A DNA stretch of 64,000 nucleotides from DALYJJ01 sp033763935 (GCA_033763935.1 JANRJO010000052.1:45129-109128); one strand, 5' to 3'; shown: positions 18,401 through 25,837, numbered from the stretch's first letter. Translations and numbers: made by a program. Notes: generated by a model not told the origin, from the letters alone.

Positions 18401-18589
18401 CTTGATCTCGTACGCCGCCTTCTCCGTGAAGGTGATCGCCAGGATGCGCAGCGGCGAGACGCCCTGGTCCACCAGCCACGCGAACCGTTCCACCAGCACC
18501 CGCGTCTTGCCCGACCCCGGCCCCGCCACTACGCACACATCCTGCCCGCGGCGCTCCACCGCCGCGCGTTGCTGCGCGGAAAGGCTCAT
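15497..18589 (-). CDS. AddA-like UvrD-family helicase with C-terminal nuclease domain
   Basis: 1030 residues from the ATG overlapping the upstream gene's stop (ATGA). The frame extends 26 codons further but lacks family residues. SF1 motifs: AGPGSGKTRVL (Walker A), FTEKAA, LMDELQDTNPLQW (motif II), GDINQSIF, ENYRSR, SIHASKGLEYPVVF, AMTRAEERL. C-terminal RecB-type nuclease: VECPRRYYLERYLG, VDYKTDRDE catalytic core, and three clustered cysteines CRPCPFYRNAC at the extreme end. With the earlier Cys in FVECPRR they form a four-Cys set as in Fe-S nuclease domains. Partner of the gene at 18586. Probably processes double-strand breaks for RecA. Confidence 0.9.
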   Translation of the reverse strand: MSLSAQQRAAVERRGQDVCVVAGPGSGKTRVLVERFAWLVDQGVSPLRILAITFTEKAAYEIKKRLVERFAARPEVRRQIERAYVSTLHAFCLRLLKENAIAAGLDPRFDLLDERQQTAELHAAAAQALDDLFERRPHELRRLLESWRTERPVEDILAVCEAVRLSGRPIASLRETPFPEGAFDRLVASVRAMRRASPRGTTDAQRRKLAELDEWLSGVPQRPFAAAHFEHLKGFKCDKRWPRDHPIYAAIDGVREQLEEARAELVAAYYSAQRETLIRTLEHFDEIYRAKKRALSRLDFSDLEEQAIALLRANGELRENVRENFEAILMDELQDTNPLQWELMDLVRTPGRFFAVGDINQSIFGFRHAEPRVFERFRQAVSARGVVDRLGENYRSRSEVLAAVDRVCSGLGGIVENQLEPVRRFTRGGAPVEIVAAHSDEWDGAEAAEAAWIAGRIRELQREMQIEDRAGGVRAARFRDFAVLVRNTGFIDALEPELAKRHVPYLLTRGRSFFEEPEVTDLVAALRAIENPLDEAALAAAARSPLFGIRDEALLRFKLDGKDPEEFGELRRLLNDVRRWKDELPPDRLLARLLDACGYEEGARPGERANIDKLLALLRDWHAARPAPLSEWLELLANLRQEHEEPNAPANDSPDAVHVMSIHASKGLEYPVVFLAALHKGVETRKASLLYRPERGLGVRWRDPMKDAGISDAVHIANGQEVAEKEEQEADRLLYVAMTRAEERLVLSFSYSDASRPLPPWPQRVLDAFGVTLTEITVTEPARAPEEGAAEAAPAGEPEALRRPSVTLYDATASVTAVAQFVECPRRYYLERYLGMAPVQAHFDEDEDVPKDHAAGELSASELGTMVHEMLAGTFAGEATAEARDLAAGFALSELGRRAAAARRAEREWDFLYALEGIVLRGQIDLWFEEEGGRTVLVDYKTDRDESRLEHYTLQLRLYGAAVERMTGKAPDEMWIFFLRSGRAVAVTAGEEAERVAEFREAQDRQEFPLQTGTHCRPCPFYRNACPAGL

Positions 18590-21198
18590 TCGCCCCCTCC
18601 CGCACCCCGCACCCGCGCCGGCAGCGACTTCACCCGGCACGCATCCGCGTAGTCGCACGTCCGGCACGCGTCGCGATCCGCCGGCTCCAGTCCAATCGCC
18701 CCCGCCCGTACCCGCGACACCGCCTCCACCGTCAACTCCTTCGCCTGCTGCATGTGCGCCGTCAACGCCTCGCCCTCATAACCTTTCCAGTTCACGCCCC
18801 CGCGGAGTCCGCAGTAATCGAAGCGCTCCACCGCCTGTCCCTGCGCGGCCAGCGCCAGCACGTACAGTCCGCCTTGGACATAGCGGTCGAGGTTCTCCTC
18901 GGAGAAGCGCTTCTTCACGTTCAGCATCGACGAGTACTTGTAGTCGCACAGCCGCACGCGCCCGCCACCCAGATGATCGATACGGTCGATCCTGCCGCGA
19001 ATGCGAATGCCCTCCGCTAACTCGAACTCGAACTTCTGCTCGGTCTCGATCTTCACGCCGCCAAGGAGCCGCGGATCGCACTCGAACGCCTCCAGGTTGC
19101 GCAGCATCTCCAGCCGCGCCACCTCCGTCGCAAACCCCTGCTTCACGTTCGCCTCACGGCAGTAGTCCGCGAACCGCTCTTCGAAAATGTTCTTGATGGC
19201 CCGCCCCGACCGGTGCCACTCGCTGAGTACGTCATGCACCAGGTTCCCCTGGCTCAGCCGGTCGAGCCGCTCCTCCGGGCGCGCCGGCAGCTCCCGCAGC
19301 CGCAGCGTGTGCCGCGCGAAGAACTGGTACGGGCACGTCAAGAACGTCTCGATTGCCGACGGGCTGAAGCTCACGAACTTCTCGCCCATCCTCTGAAGCA
19401 GCGTCTCGTCATAGAGCACCGCGCGCGCGGCCGCCGCCCTCGCCCGCCCTGCCGCCGGCCTCGCCGCCACTGCCTCCTGCGCCTCGGGCGCGCCCGCCAG
19501 CCAGAACGAAGCGAGCGTCTCCTCACCCCTGGCGTTGAACTTCGGATAGCTCAGCACCAAAGCCTCGTCCGCGCGCGTGCGGGCCATCGTCCAGAGGAAC
19601 TCCTCCTCCTGCTGCCGTTCCGCCAGGGTCTTAACGGGCACGCCCGCCTTCCGCAACTTCAGCCGCACAGCGTCCGGGAACAGCGGATCCTGCGCCGGGT
19701 ATGCCGGGAACTGGCCCTCCAGCATCCCGCACACAAACACCAGCGGCAAACGCCACTGGCGCGCCTCCCACGCATCCATCACGTGCACCACGGCGCGCCG
19801 GCGGTCCGGCGTCCGCAGCGGTGTCAACTCGAGTGTCCGCCGCACCTGGCGCCAAAAATCCGGGAAGGGAAGCAGTGTCTCGGCGCCCAGCGCAAGCGCC
19901 GTCTCCCGCACGGCCTCCACGAAGCCCCTCAGCGCCAGCGCCCGCGAACGCCACAACTCCACCTCGTGTGGCCGCCCGTCCTGCGGCTGGCCCATCGAAA
20001 CGGCCCCCGGCATCTTCGCCAGGTGCTCAGCCCACTCCGCCGCCACCCTCATCGAGCCCAGCGGTTTGTCGAACTGTTCCAGAAAGCGGAACAGCACCGT
20101 CCCCTTCGACTCCGCCGCCTTCCGCGCCGCGCTCAGTCCCTGTGCCGGCATCGCCTCCCGCAGCCTGACGTTCAACCAATCGCCCTCCGGCGTTCCTCCG
20201 ATCCCCGAAGCCGGGTGCGAAAACGCAACCGCCAGCGAGTCGAGCGGCCAACCGGTGGCCGCCGCCTCGCACAGCGTCGAAAGGTACTGAACCGTCCCGT
20301 TCGCCGCCAGCGGGTCGCTGAAGTAGAACCGGGCCGGAATCCCGAATCGTTCGAACGCTGCCCGCAGGGCCGGCACATACACGCGCGGCTGCCGCACGAT
20401 CACGCCGATCTCGTGAAAGGGACGCCCGGCCGCGAGCACCCGCCGCGCAACCTCGTCCACCTCGAGCTCCAGGTTCGGCGCGGCCACCACCGTCTCCGCC
20501 GGCGCCGGCGCAGCGCCGCGCATCCGAACCGTCTCCGCCGCCGCTAGCGCCGCCCGCGCCTGCTGGTTGCCATCCCACTCCGGCAGGGTCAGCGTCACCT
20601 GCGCCGGGCATCTCTTCAGAAACTCGATCTCGAGCGCCGCGAAGGAGACGAACCCATCGAGATAAAGATGGCCGATCCCGCTGAGCCCTCCCACCGCCTC
20701 CGCCGCCTCCCGCAACCGCGGTCCGCGCAGCGCATACCCTCGCGTCGCCAGTTCCTCCTCTACGGAGCGGAACACCGCCAGGAAGGCGCTCGCATAGGGG
20801 CCGGACAACACTCCCGCCAGCGACGCCGCGTCCGTTCCCGCCGTCGAGAATTCATCGATCGCCGACGCGAGTGACTCCAGAAATCCCACCGTCCCCGACA
20901 CCCCGGCGAACTCCGTGTGGCGCTGGCGTTCCAAAACCCGCTCCAGCACCAACTCCAGCAGCGCCGGCGGCGGCGGGGCCGACCGCGTAAACGGCTCGAT
21001 GAACTTCGAGAGCGTCAGCACCAGCCCGGGACGAAAGGCGAATCCCTCCCGCGCGAGCACGTTGCGGAAATGCTCGGCGAGCGTTGCCGTCGGCACCAAC
21101 AGGCGGAAATGCGATTCACGGCGCTCGAGATGCCCGCGAACCAATGACAGCACCCGGCTCGTCTTGCCCGAGCCCGGCGGTCCGGAGAGGAGGATCAC
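18586..21198 (-). CDS. AddB-like helicase-nuclease subunit
   Basis: 870 residues beginning at GTG (21196-21198). N-terminal Walker A LLSGPPGSGKTSRVLSLV; large central UvrD-like region lacking the remaining helicase motifs; C-terminal RecB-type nuclease with CDYKYSS, plus a four-cysteine set: one Cys in LTCPYQFF and three in CRTCDYADAC, the Fe-S cluster arrangement of AddB. A DQ..FP-like segment (EGQFPAYPAQDPLF) is also family-typical. The start codon of the AddA-like gene overlaps its stop. Together they would form an AddAB-type recombinational repair complex that also degrades foreign linear DNA. Confidence 0.9.
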   Translation of the reverse strand: MILLSGPPGSGKTSRVLSLVRGHLERRESHFRLLVPTATLAEHFRNVLAREGFAFRPGLVLTLSKFIEPFTRSAPPPPALLELVLERVLERQRHTEFAGVSGTVGFLESLASAIDEFSTAGTDAASLAGVLSGPYASAFLAVFRSVEEELATRGYALRGPRLREAAEAVGGLSGIGHLYLDGFVSFAALEIEFLKRCPAQVTLTLPEWDGNQQARAALAAAETVRMRGAAPAPAETVVAAPNLELEVDEVARRVLAAGRPFHEIGVIVRQPRVYVPALRAAFERFGIPARFYFSDPLAANGTVQYLSTLCEAAATGWPLDSLAVAFSHPASGIGGTPEGDWLNVRLREAMPAQGLSAARKAAESKGTVLFRFLEQFDKPLGSMRVAAEWAEHLAKMPGAVSMGQPQDGRPHEVELWRSRALALRGFVEAVRETALALGAETLLPFPDFWRQVRRTLELTPLRTPDRRRAVVHVMDAWEARQWRLPLVFVCGMLEGQFPAYPAQDPLFPDAVRLKLRKAGVPVKTLAERQQEEEFLWTMARTRADEALVLSYPKFNARGEETLASFWLAGAPEAQEAVAARPAAGRARAAAARAVLYDETLLQRMGEKFVSFSPSAIETFLTCPYQFFARHTLRLRELPARPEERLDRLSQGNLVHDVLSEWHRSGRAIKNIFEERFADYCREANVKQGFATEVARLEMLRNLEAFECDPRLLGGVKIETEQKFEFELAEGIRIRGRIDRIDHLGGGRVRLCDYKYSSMLNVKKRFSEENLDRYVQGGLYVLALAAQGQAVERFDYCGLRGGVNWKGYEGEALTAHMQQAKELTVEAVSRVRAGAIGLEPADRDACRTCDYADACRVKSLPARVRGAGGGE

Positions 21199-21211
21199 AT
21201 TCCAGGATATG

Positions 21212-21514
21212 TCAGATGGAGAGCGAAGCCAGCATGCTGGTTACTTCAAGCGCCTGCCCATCGAAGCCCTCCGCCGTCAGTGCATCGCGCACTTCCGTCA
21301 GCCGGTTCGAATACGCCGGAAACTCCACCAGCGTCTTCGGTCCCGTTGAGTGATAGATCTGCGGATTGATGGGGAAAGAAAGCATCGCCAACGCCTCCAG
21401 CACATCTTCTAGATGCCTGGGGGCCACGCGAATACGAGCCAGCACCAGCTCGCCGTCGGCGCTGCCAAGAAGAGGGAACCCTTGCGGTACCGGGACGGTC
21501 CACGACACGCTCAT
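21212..21514 (-). CDS. unknown 100-aa protein
   Basis: Start chosen at the ATG 21512-21514 because AGGAG lies 7 nt upstream; the frame extends 20 codons further but into the terminator-proximal leader. No signal peptide, membrane segment or recognised motif. The order of strands and helices (VLARIRVAPRHLEDVLEAL, then KTLVEFPAYSNRLTEVRDAL) suggests a small beta-alpha-beta, ACT/ferredoxin-like fold, but this is only a pattern guess. It lies 13 nt upstream of the AddB-like gene on the same strand, so it is probably the first gene of that operon. A hairpin/terminator and a possible structured RNA precede it. Confidence 0.6.
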   Translation of the reverse strand: MSVSWTVPVPQGFPLLGSADGELVLARIRVAPRHLEDVLEALAMLSFPINPQIYHSTGPKTLVEFPAYSNRLTEVRDALTAEGFDGQALEVTSMLASLSI

Positions 21515-21582
21515 TGACGCTCCTTTAGGGCGAGCGCGTCGACGACCCCGAATAGCGACTTCAGCCGTTTCCACAGGGTCGT

Positions 21583-21615
21583 AAAAAACAAAACCCTGCG
21601 GCGGTGGCCACAGGG
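21583..21615 (-). terminator. intrinsic terminator (or attenuator)
   Basis: On the minus strand CCCTGTGG (21615-21608), loop CCACCG, CCGCAGGG (21601-21594) forms an 8-bp stem with one G-U pair, followed by TTTTGTTTTTT (21593-21583). It would end transcripts from the sigma/anti-sigma/CnrX-like operon, and lies about 70 nt before the start of the 100-aa gene, so it could also act as an attenuator for that gene. Confidence 0.75.
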
Positions 21616-21702
21616 CTTAAGAGCTCGAAGACCGACTCGCCTTTAGCACTTTTTTACGTGGTTGCAAGTAGCCGGGGAGAACTCCCCTAAATCACTCCAC
21701 GT
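21616..21702 (-). ncRNA. candidate structured RNA upstream of the terminator
   Basis: Read on the minus strand: ACGTGG (21702-21697) pairs with CCACGT (21661-21656), enclosing a GGGGA/TCCCC hairpin (about 21687-21674). An A-rich linker and further possible pairings lead into the intrinsic terminator. The stretch lies between a stop codon (21759) and the terminator and is not coding. I do not recognise a known riboswitch consensus. It could be a 3'UTR-derived RNA or a leader/attenuator. Weak support from pairing only. Confidence 0.35.
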
Positions 21703-21758
21703 TTCATTCACAGGCTAACACTGCTCGCGGCAAAGATCAATGGCAAAGTTGGGCCGCG

Positions 21759-22148
21759 TCAATGCAGTTGCTTTACCTGCATTTCACTCACCATCTTTTC
21801 GAACTTCCGGCGCTGCTCCTCGTTGAGGATATTCATGATCCGCGCCTTCCCGTCCGCCTTCACCCCGTCCATCTGCGCCTGCAGTGCGTCGTAGTACATC
21901 ACGAAGTCGTCCAGCACCACTTCGATCTGGTCCGCCTGCTCCGGCGTGAGACTCAACTCCTGCTTCCACTTGCTGAGCGTGCGGTCCTTGCCGCCTTCCT
22001 TCCAGTACGGCCCAAGCCCCTTGATCGCCATCGTGACGCCATAACGCATCACCAGCGCGCCCGTCAGCCCGCCGCACAGGAACACCAGAAGCAGAGTGGA
22101 GAGGACCCTCGGGTTCTGCCAACCCGAGCGGTGAAGACCCATCATCAT
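21759..22148 (-). CDS. CnrX/Spy-like periplasmic sensor protein (LTxxQ type)
   Basis: 129 residues. A positively charged N-terminus is followed by one membrane helix (VLSTLLLVFLCGGLTGALVM), then an all-helical periplasmic domain with the ELSLTPEQADQIEVVL signature and a late NILNEEQRRKFEKMV helix, as in Spy/CpxP/CnrX-like 'heavy-metal resistance' proteins. Third gene after an ECF sigma and a membrane anti-sigma, 6 nt from the latter. By analogy with CnrYXH, it may sense metal or misfolding in the periplasm and relieve the anti-sigma; that role is inference. Three adjacent ATGs make the exact start uncertain by two residues. Confidence 0.8.
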   Translation of the reverse strand: MMMGLHRSGWQNPRVLSTLLLVFLCGGLTGALVMRYGVTMAIKGLGPYWKEGGKDRTLSKWKQELSLTPEQADQIEVVLDDFVMYYDALQAQMDGVKADGKARIMNILNEEQRRKFEKMVSEMQVKQLH

Positions 22149-22154
22149 CGGCGC

Positions 22155-22652
22155 TTACTCTTGGTAGCTCGCCAGGCGGACCAGAACCCTCTCGCGGTTC
22201 TGTTCCTGGTCCTGCTGATCCTCTGCCATGACCACTACCGGGCGGTCGTCCGCCGCAAACACCGCCTCCGGTTCCGTCACGAAGACCGCTTCATTCGGGC
22301 CCGTCGTCAGCAGGTAGCCGCCCAGCAGAACCAGCAGCAGCGCGGTCGAGACCATTAGCCGGCGCCCGAACGCGGGCTCCAGAAACTCCGACCAGAACGA
22401 CGTGCTCTTCTGCGATTCAATGCGGTCCATCACCCGGCCGTAAAAGCCCGCGCGCGGTTCCGCGTCGGCGGGCGCCCGAAGCGTCTGCAGCAGAAGCGAC
22501 TGCTCCCGCATCAGTTCCACCTCGCGCCGGCACTCCATACACGAAGCCATATGCGCCTTGAACTCCCGCGGCAAGGAATTCTCCCCGCCGGCGTCCAAGT
22601 ACGCCTCGAGTCCTTCCAGGATCGGCTGGTGCATCTTCTTCCCTCGAATCAT
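22155..22652 (-). CDS. membrane-anchored zinc anti-sigma factor
   Basis: 165 residues. N-terminal zf-HC2 domain with HMASCMEC (HX3CX2C) around residues 34-41, then a membrane helix (LMVSTALLLVLLGGYLL, about 100-116) and a short extracytoplasmic tail rich in Gln, Glu and Asp. The start may be the first ATG or the internal ATG six codons later (MHQPILEGLEAYLD). Downstream of the cognate sigma gene by 108 nt and 6 nt ahead of the CnrX-like gene. Expected to hold the sigma factor at the membrane until a periplasmic signal arrives. Confidence 0.85.
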   Translation of the reverse strand: MIRGKKMHQPILEGLEAYLDAGGENSLPREFKAHMASCMECRREVELMREQSLLLQTLRAPADAEPRAGFYGRVMDRIESQKSTSFWSEFLEPAFGRRLMVSTALLLVLLGGYLLTTGPNEAVFVTEPEAVFAADDRPVVVMAEDQQDQEQNRERVLVRLASYQE

Positions 22653-22760
22653 CCGAGCCTAATCGTTCCCGTCCGCGGCTCTTGTTTCAGCCTGGCGTCG
22701 TCTCGCCAGTGCCGCCGGCCGCTTGCTACGGGAGGACACATGGTTCTCACTACGGGCCCC

Positions 22761-23441
22761 CTATTCCAGGCCCGACCCCTTCGTCAATCGCTGCGCGGCC
22801 TTCAGCAGCTTCTGCCGCGCGCGAAACAACTTCACCTTGATTGTATTCTCATTCATCCCGGTCATCGTCGCCAACTCCTCGACGGAATGACCCTCTACTT
22901 CCTTCAATAGCATCAGCGTCCGGTCTTCTTCAGAGACCTTCGACAGCAGCTTCGTCACCAGGTCGCGCTTGGCCAGCGCGCTGTCCATCGTCCCCTTCTC
23001 GCTGTGCTGTTCGGAGTTCTCCATCCGCCGCGAGTCCTCTTCGGAGAAGTCGCTCTCGTAAACCAGCTTGCGAACCTTCTTCTTGCGCAGGTAGTCGTAG
23101 CACTCGTTAACCGTGATCTTGTAGATCCAGGTGAGCAGCGTCGACCGGAAATCGAAGTTCCCAATCGAGAAGTAAATCTTCGCAAACACCTGCTGCGCGA
23201 TGTCTTCGGCATCGTTGTGGTTCCGCAGAATGCCGTAGATGATCGAGAAGACCTTGGCCTGGTAGCGGTCCACGATCTCGCGAAATGCGAGTTCGTCTCT
23301 CGCCTGAATCCGCCGGACAAGCTCCGCTTCCTCGGTGTGCCGGTAATCCACTCTCGTCTTCGTCTGAGGTTTCGCGAAGTCCCCGGCCGCGCCCAGTGCG
23401 CCGGGGGTTGGCATCGGGACCGCGCCGCTGATACCGTTCAT
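22761..23441 (-). CDS. ECF sigma factor
   Basis: 226 residues. Region 2: AFREIVDRYQAKVFSIIYGI, AEDIAQQVFAKIYF and LLTWIYKITVNECYDYLRKK; region 4: LMLLKEVEGHSVEELATMTG and MNENTIKVKLFRARQKLLKA. About 35 residues of flexible N-terminal extension precede region 2. It opens a three-gene unit with a membrane anti-sigma and a periplasmic sensor. Its promoter lies in the 240-bp gap shared with the divergent Fe-S carrier gene. Confidence 0.93.
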   Translation of the reverse strand: MNGISGAVPMPTPGALGAAGDFAKPQTKTRVDYRHTEEAELVRRIQARDELAFREIVDRYQAKVFSIIYGILRNHNDAEDIAQQVFAKIYFSIGNFDFRSTLLTWIYKITVNECYDYLRKKKVRKLVYESDFSEEDSRRMENSEQHSEKGTMDSALAKRDLVTKLLSKVSEEDRTLMLLKEVEGHSVEELATMTGMNENTIKVKLFRARQKLLKAAQRLTKGSGLE

Positions 23442-23683
23442 GCTCTTAGCGACGTACCCGCATACGACCGGGTTTCATCCACCCGCCCGCCTGCCCCTCC
23501 AGACCGCGCCACACTCAGTGTCCGCGGTCAGCATAGCAGATTCCCGCGACCTCCCGCCCACCTTCGCATCTGTTAGGAACGAGAGGCTTTCTCCAGACCC
23601 CAGCCCCGCTGGCGGCTGCCGGCTGCGGTAAGCTACAATTGGCTTCAGAAGGCTTCCCGAGCCGAGAGGGGATTCATACGCAC
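23442..23683. other. divergent promoter region (sigma gene / Fe-S carrier)
   Basis: No gene. It must hold promoters for the minus-strand sigma operon and the plus-strand Fe-S carrier. A TACAAT -10-like hexamer lies at about 23633-23638 for the carrier gene, without a convincing -35. Nothing else stands out. Confidence 0.5.
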
Positions 23684-24007
23684 ATGGTTACGCTTACGAA
23701 TACTGCTGTCAGCAAAGTAAAGGAAATCCTGGATTCCCAGGAACCGAAACCGGCGGGTCTCCGCATCTCTGTGGTCGGTGGCGGCTGCTCCGGCTTCAGC
23801 TACTCGATGGCTTTCGAGAACACCCCCAACATGCTCGACAAGACCTACAACTATGAAGGTCTCAAGGTCTTTGTCGACCAGGCCAGCCTGCTCTACCTCG
23901 ACGGCGCCGAAGTCGATTACGTCGAGACCCTGGAAGGCTCCGGCTTCAAGTTCTCAAACCCCAACGTGAAATCCACCTGCGGCTGCGGCAGCTCCTTCAG
24001 CGCCTGA
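23684..24007 (+). CDS. erpA: A-type Fe-S cluster carrier (ErpA/IscA family)
   Basis: 107 residues from the ATG at 23684. The upstream in-frame TTG would add 15 non-family residues. The three cluster-binding cysteines are present: one in VGGGCSGF and two in the C-terminal CGCGSSF. NTAVSKVKEIL, RISVVGGGCSGFSYSM and LDGAEVDYVETLEGSGFKF are family-typical. Receives and passes Fe-S clusters to apoproteins in the cytoplasm. GAGAGGGG precedes the start at a somewhat long spacing (about 12 nt). Followed by a good terminator, so monocistronic. ErpA versus IscA/SufA cannot be settled by sequence alone. Confidence 0.92.
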   Translation: MVTLTNTAVSKVKEILDSQEPKPAGLRISVVGGGCSGFSYSMAFENTPNMLDKTYNYEGLKVFVDQASLLYLDGAEVDYVETLEGSGFKFSNPNVKSTCGCGSSFSA

Positions 24008-24031
24008 GCCCTGACGTCTGTTTAAGGGAAT

Positions 24032-24065
24032 GGCCGCGGCGCCCGATGCCCGGCCTTTTCCTTTT
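24032..24065 (+). terminator. intrinsic terminator of the Fe-S carrier gene
   Basis: GGCCG (24032-24036) pairs with CGGCC (24051-24055), extended inward by GGC/GCC across a single bulged C, 8 bp in all, followed by TTTTCCTTTT. It lies 25 nt after the stop codon. Confidence 0.75.
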
Positions 24066-24087
24066 GCTTCACGTTCCCGCGAACCTG

Positions 24088-24317
24088 TCAGGCGAAGTTC
24101 AGGTTGTCTCGCAACCCCGCTTCCCCGGCTCTCTCCAAAAGGAAAGCTGCCCGCTCTTGAGCTCGTGTCCTGCGCCGGATTAGGATGACGATGCCCCGGT
24201 GGGGCTGTTCTTCTGCCAGCCGAAGATAGTCATCCCTATTGCACGTGACCAAAATGCCGTTGCTTCTGTCGGCCTCTTCCAGCACTCCGGTACGTCGTGA
24301 TCGAACAGGAACCGCAC
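24088..24317 (-). pseudogene. frameshifted DUF5615 (PIN-like) toxin remnant
   Basis: A GTG at 24315-24317 opens VRFLFDHDVPE, the canonical DUF5615 start with its acidic residues. A single missing base then shifts the frame, and the other frame continues VLEEADRSNGILVTCNRDDY, IVILIRRRTRAQERA and ends at 24088. Even when the frame is repaired, the middle of the domain is about 30 residues shorter than usual, so there is an internal deletion too. It follows the DUF433 remnant in the usual antitoxin-toxin order. Confidence 0.7.
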
Positions 24318-24321
24318 AGGC

Positions 24322-24580
24322 TCATCCCGGCGACATCTGACGTGCTACAAGGAGGTCCAATCTCACCCCGGTGGTCCTCATAATAGGCAAGACACTCATA
24401 TGCTTGCGCTCGTGCCAGTTGCGGAAAGCATGTCGTCGTGACACTGTCCACCGTCTCGCCGTTTTGCAGCAACCCAATGACGTCATGAACCCCAATCCTG
24501 GTTCCCTCGACGATCGGGTTGCCGCCTCTAACCCCGGCAACGCGTACAATGTAACGGTACGACTCGAAGGTCTCGCCCAT
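24322..24580 (-). pseudogene. frameshifted DUF433 antitoxin remnant
   Basis: From MGETFESYRYI the frame shows the DUF433 hallmarks GVRGGNPIVEGTRIGVHDV and IGLLQNGETV, then CLAYYEDHRGEI. Here one extra G diverts the frame; the correct continuation DLLVARQMSPG and a TGA (24322-24324) is found one frame over. DUF433 proteins are small antitoxins paired with DUF5615 nucleases. Both halves of this pair are frameshifted, so the module is dead or decaying. Confidence 0.7.
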
Positions 24581-24634
24581 CACCCCAAATAGTAGGGTTC
24601 CCAAGAACGAGGTGTCAAATGGGCCCCTCCCCCT

Positions 24635-25837
24635 TCACTTCAACCGAAAGTTAACCTCGATTCTCGCCATTACCTTCACCGGCTTGCCATCCTTCATAGC
24701 CGGCTTGAAGTGCCACTGCTCCACCGCCGCCACCGCCGCCTCGTCCAGGCCCTTCCCCAACGAACGGACGACCTTCGCGTTGTGTACCCGCCCGTCCGGA
24801 TGGATCTCCACCGACAGCAGAACCGCCCCCTCCAGCTTCGCGTCCTTCGCCTCCTGAGTGTACGTCGGTTCCACCCGCTTCTCCGGCGCCGGCGCCGTTA
24901 TCCCGTCGCCGATCTTGTAGACCTTTGAGTCGTCTTCCGTTTTCTGAGCCGCCACCACCGGCAAAAGAATCATCGCTGCGCCAACTGCCAGCGCCAGCAC
25001 CCCTGCCCGTCCGAATCGTCTCCGGTTCACTCGTTCATCTAACACAGCCGTCAATCTCCTCTCCAGGCCCGAAGCCCGTCCCATCGCCGTTGCCGCCGCC
25101 GGTTCCCGCTGCACGCTCCGTGCGATCTGAAGGAGCCATCCGGCGTAGCGGTCGCCTGAGATGCCCGCGCGCAGCACCGCGTCATCCGCCGCACGCTCGC
25201 TCTCCGATGCAATCCGATTAAGCGCCAGCCACGTCAGCGGCTGGAACCAGAAAACGCTCGCCACCAGGCGGGCGAGCAGAAGCCACCAGCAATCTCCCCT
25301 TTGGCAGTGCGCCAACTCGTGCAGCAGCACCGCCTCCCGCTGTGCCGCCGGCCACCCATTGCCCTCCGCCGGAAGGAAGATCGTCTGCCGCAGAAAGCCC
25401 CACGACATGGGTCCGCAGCCGGCCGGCCCTTCCACCAGTTGGACTCGCTCCCCCCGTCTCGCCAACGGCCGCGCCCGGCGCGCCAGGCTCAAAACGCCAG
25501 CATGCGAAACCGCCAGCCGGCCCAACAGGCATACTGCCACGCCGAGCCAGACCACCGGCGCCCAGATCCACGGCGAATCAGCCGCGGCAACCACCCCTCG
25601 CGCTGCTCCGATCCGAATCACCGGAGTCTCAATTGCCGCCCATCCCGCCCATGCCCCAGCCGGAAACCCCGCGAATCCCGCAGCCACCACCACCCCAACA
25701 ACACTCGCCACCCATACCGCGTGCCGGGCCGCCGCGGAACACCGCCTCATCATCGAAGTCGCCATCCACGCGCCAAGCAGCAAAATCGTCCCCGCTCGTA
25801 GCGCGCTTTCCCCAGCCGCCAGCAGAAACTCGCTCAC
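24635..25837 (-). CDS. BlaR1-type M56 metallopeptidase with C-terminal TonB domain
   Basis: 400 residues. Several N-terminal membrane helices (about 12-110), then the M56 zinc motif HELAH (173-177) with a downstream SESERAADD third-ligand region, another membrane helix near 280-300 (AGVLALAVGAAMILLPVVAA), and a periplasmic TonB C-terminal domain (VEPTYTQEAKDAKLEGAV, HPDGRVHNAKVVRS, EQWHFKPAMKDGKPV). In place of the penicillin-binding sensor of BlaR1 there is a TonB fold. Its start overlaps the BlaI stop (ATGA). Likely senses an envelope signal and cleaves BlaI. Confidence 0.93.
   Translation of the reverse strand: MSEFLLAAGESALRAGTILLLGAWMATSMMRRCSAAARHAVWVASVVGVVVAAGFAGFPAGAWAGWAAIETPVIRIGAARGVVAAADSPWIWAPVVWLGVAVCLLGRLAVSHAGVLSLARRARPLARRGERVQLVEGPAGCGPMSWGFLRQTIFLPAEGNGWPAAQREAVLLHELAHCQRGDCWWLLLARLVASVFWFQPLTWLALNRIASESERAADDAVLRAGISGDRYAGWLLQIARSVQREPAAATAMGRASGLERRLTAVLDERVNRRRFGRAGVLALAVGAAMILLPVVAAQKTEDDSKVYKIGDGITAPAPEKRVEPTYTQEAKDAKLEGAVLLSVEIHPDGRVHNAKVVRSLGKGLDEAAVAAVEQWHFKPAMKDGKPVKVMARIEVNFRLK

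Noticed and set aside
21583..21758. Known riboswitch, SRP RNA, 6S RNA or tmRNA in the gap upstream of the 100-aa gene
   Set aside because: None of the consensus motifs I know (for example the SRP GGAAG core or riboswitch conserved blocks) is present; only generic stems can be supported.
22653..22760. Small gene between the sigma and anti-sigma genes
   Set aside because: A plus-strand ATG with GGGAGG is present but its frame runs into the sigma gene's antisense with no sensible product; no minus-strand frame fits the gap.
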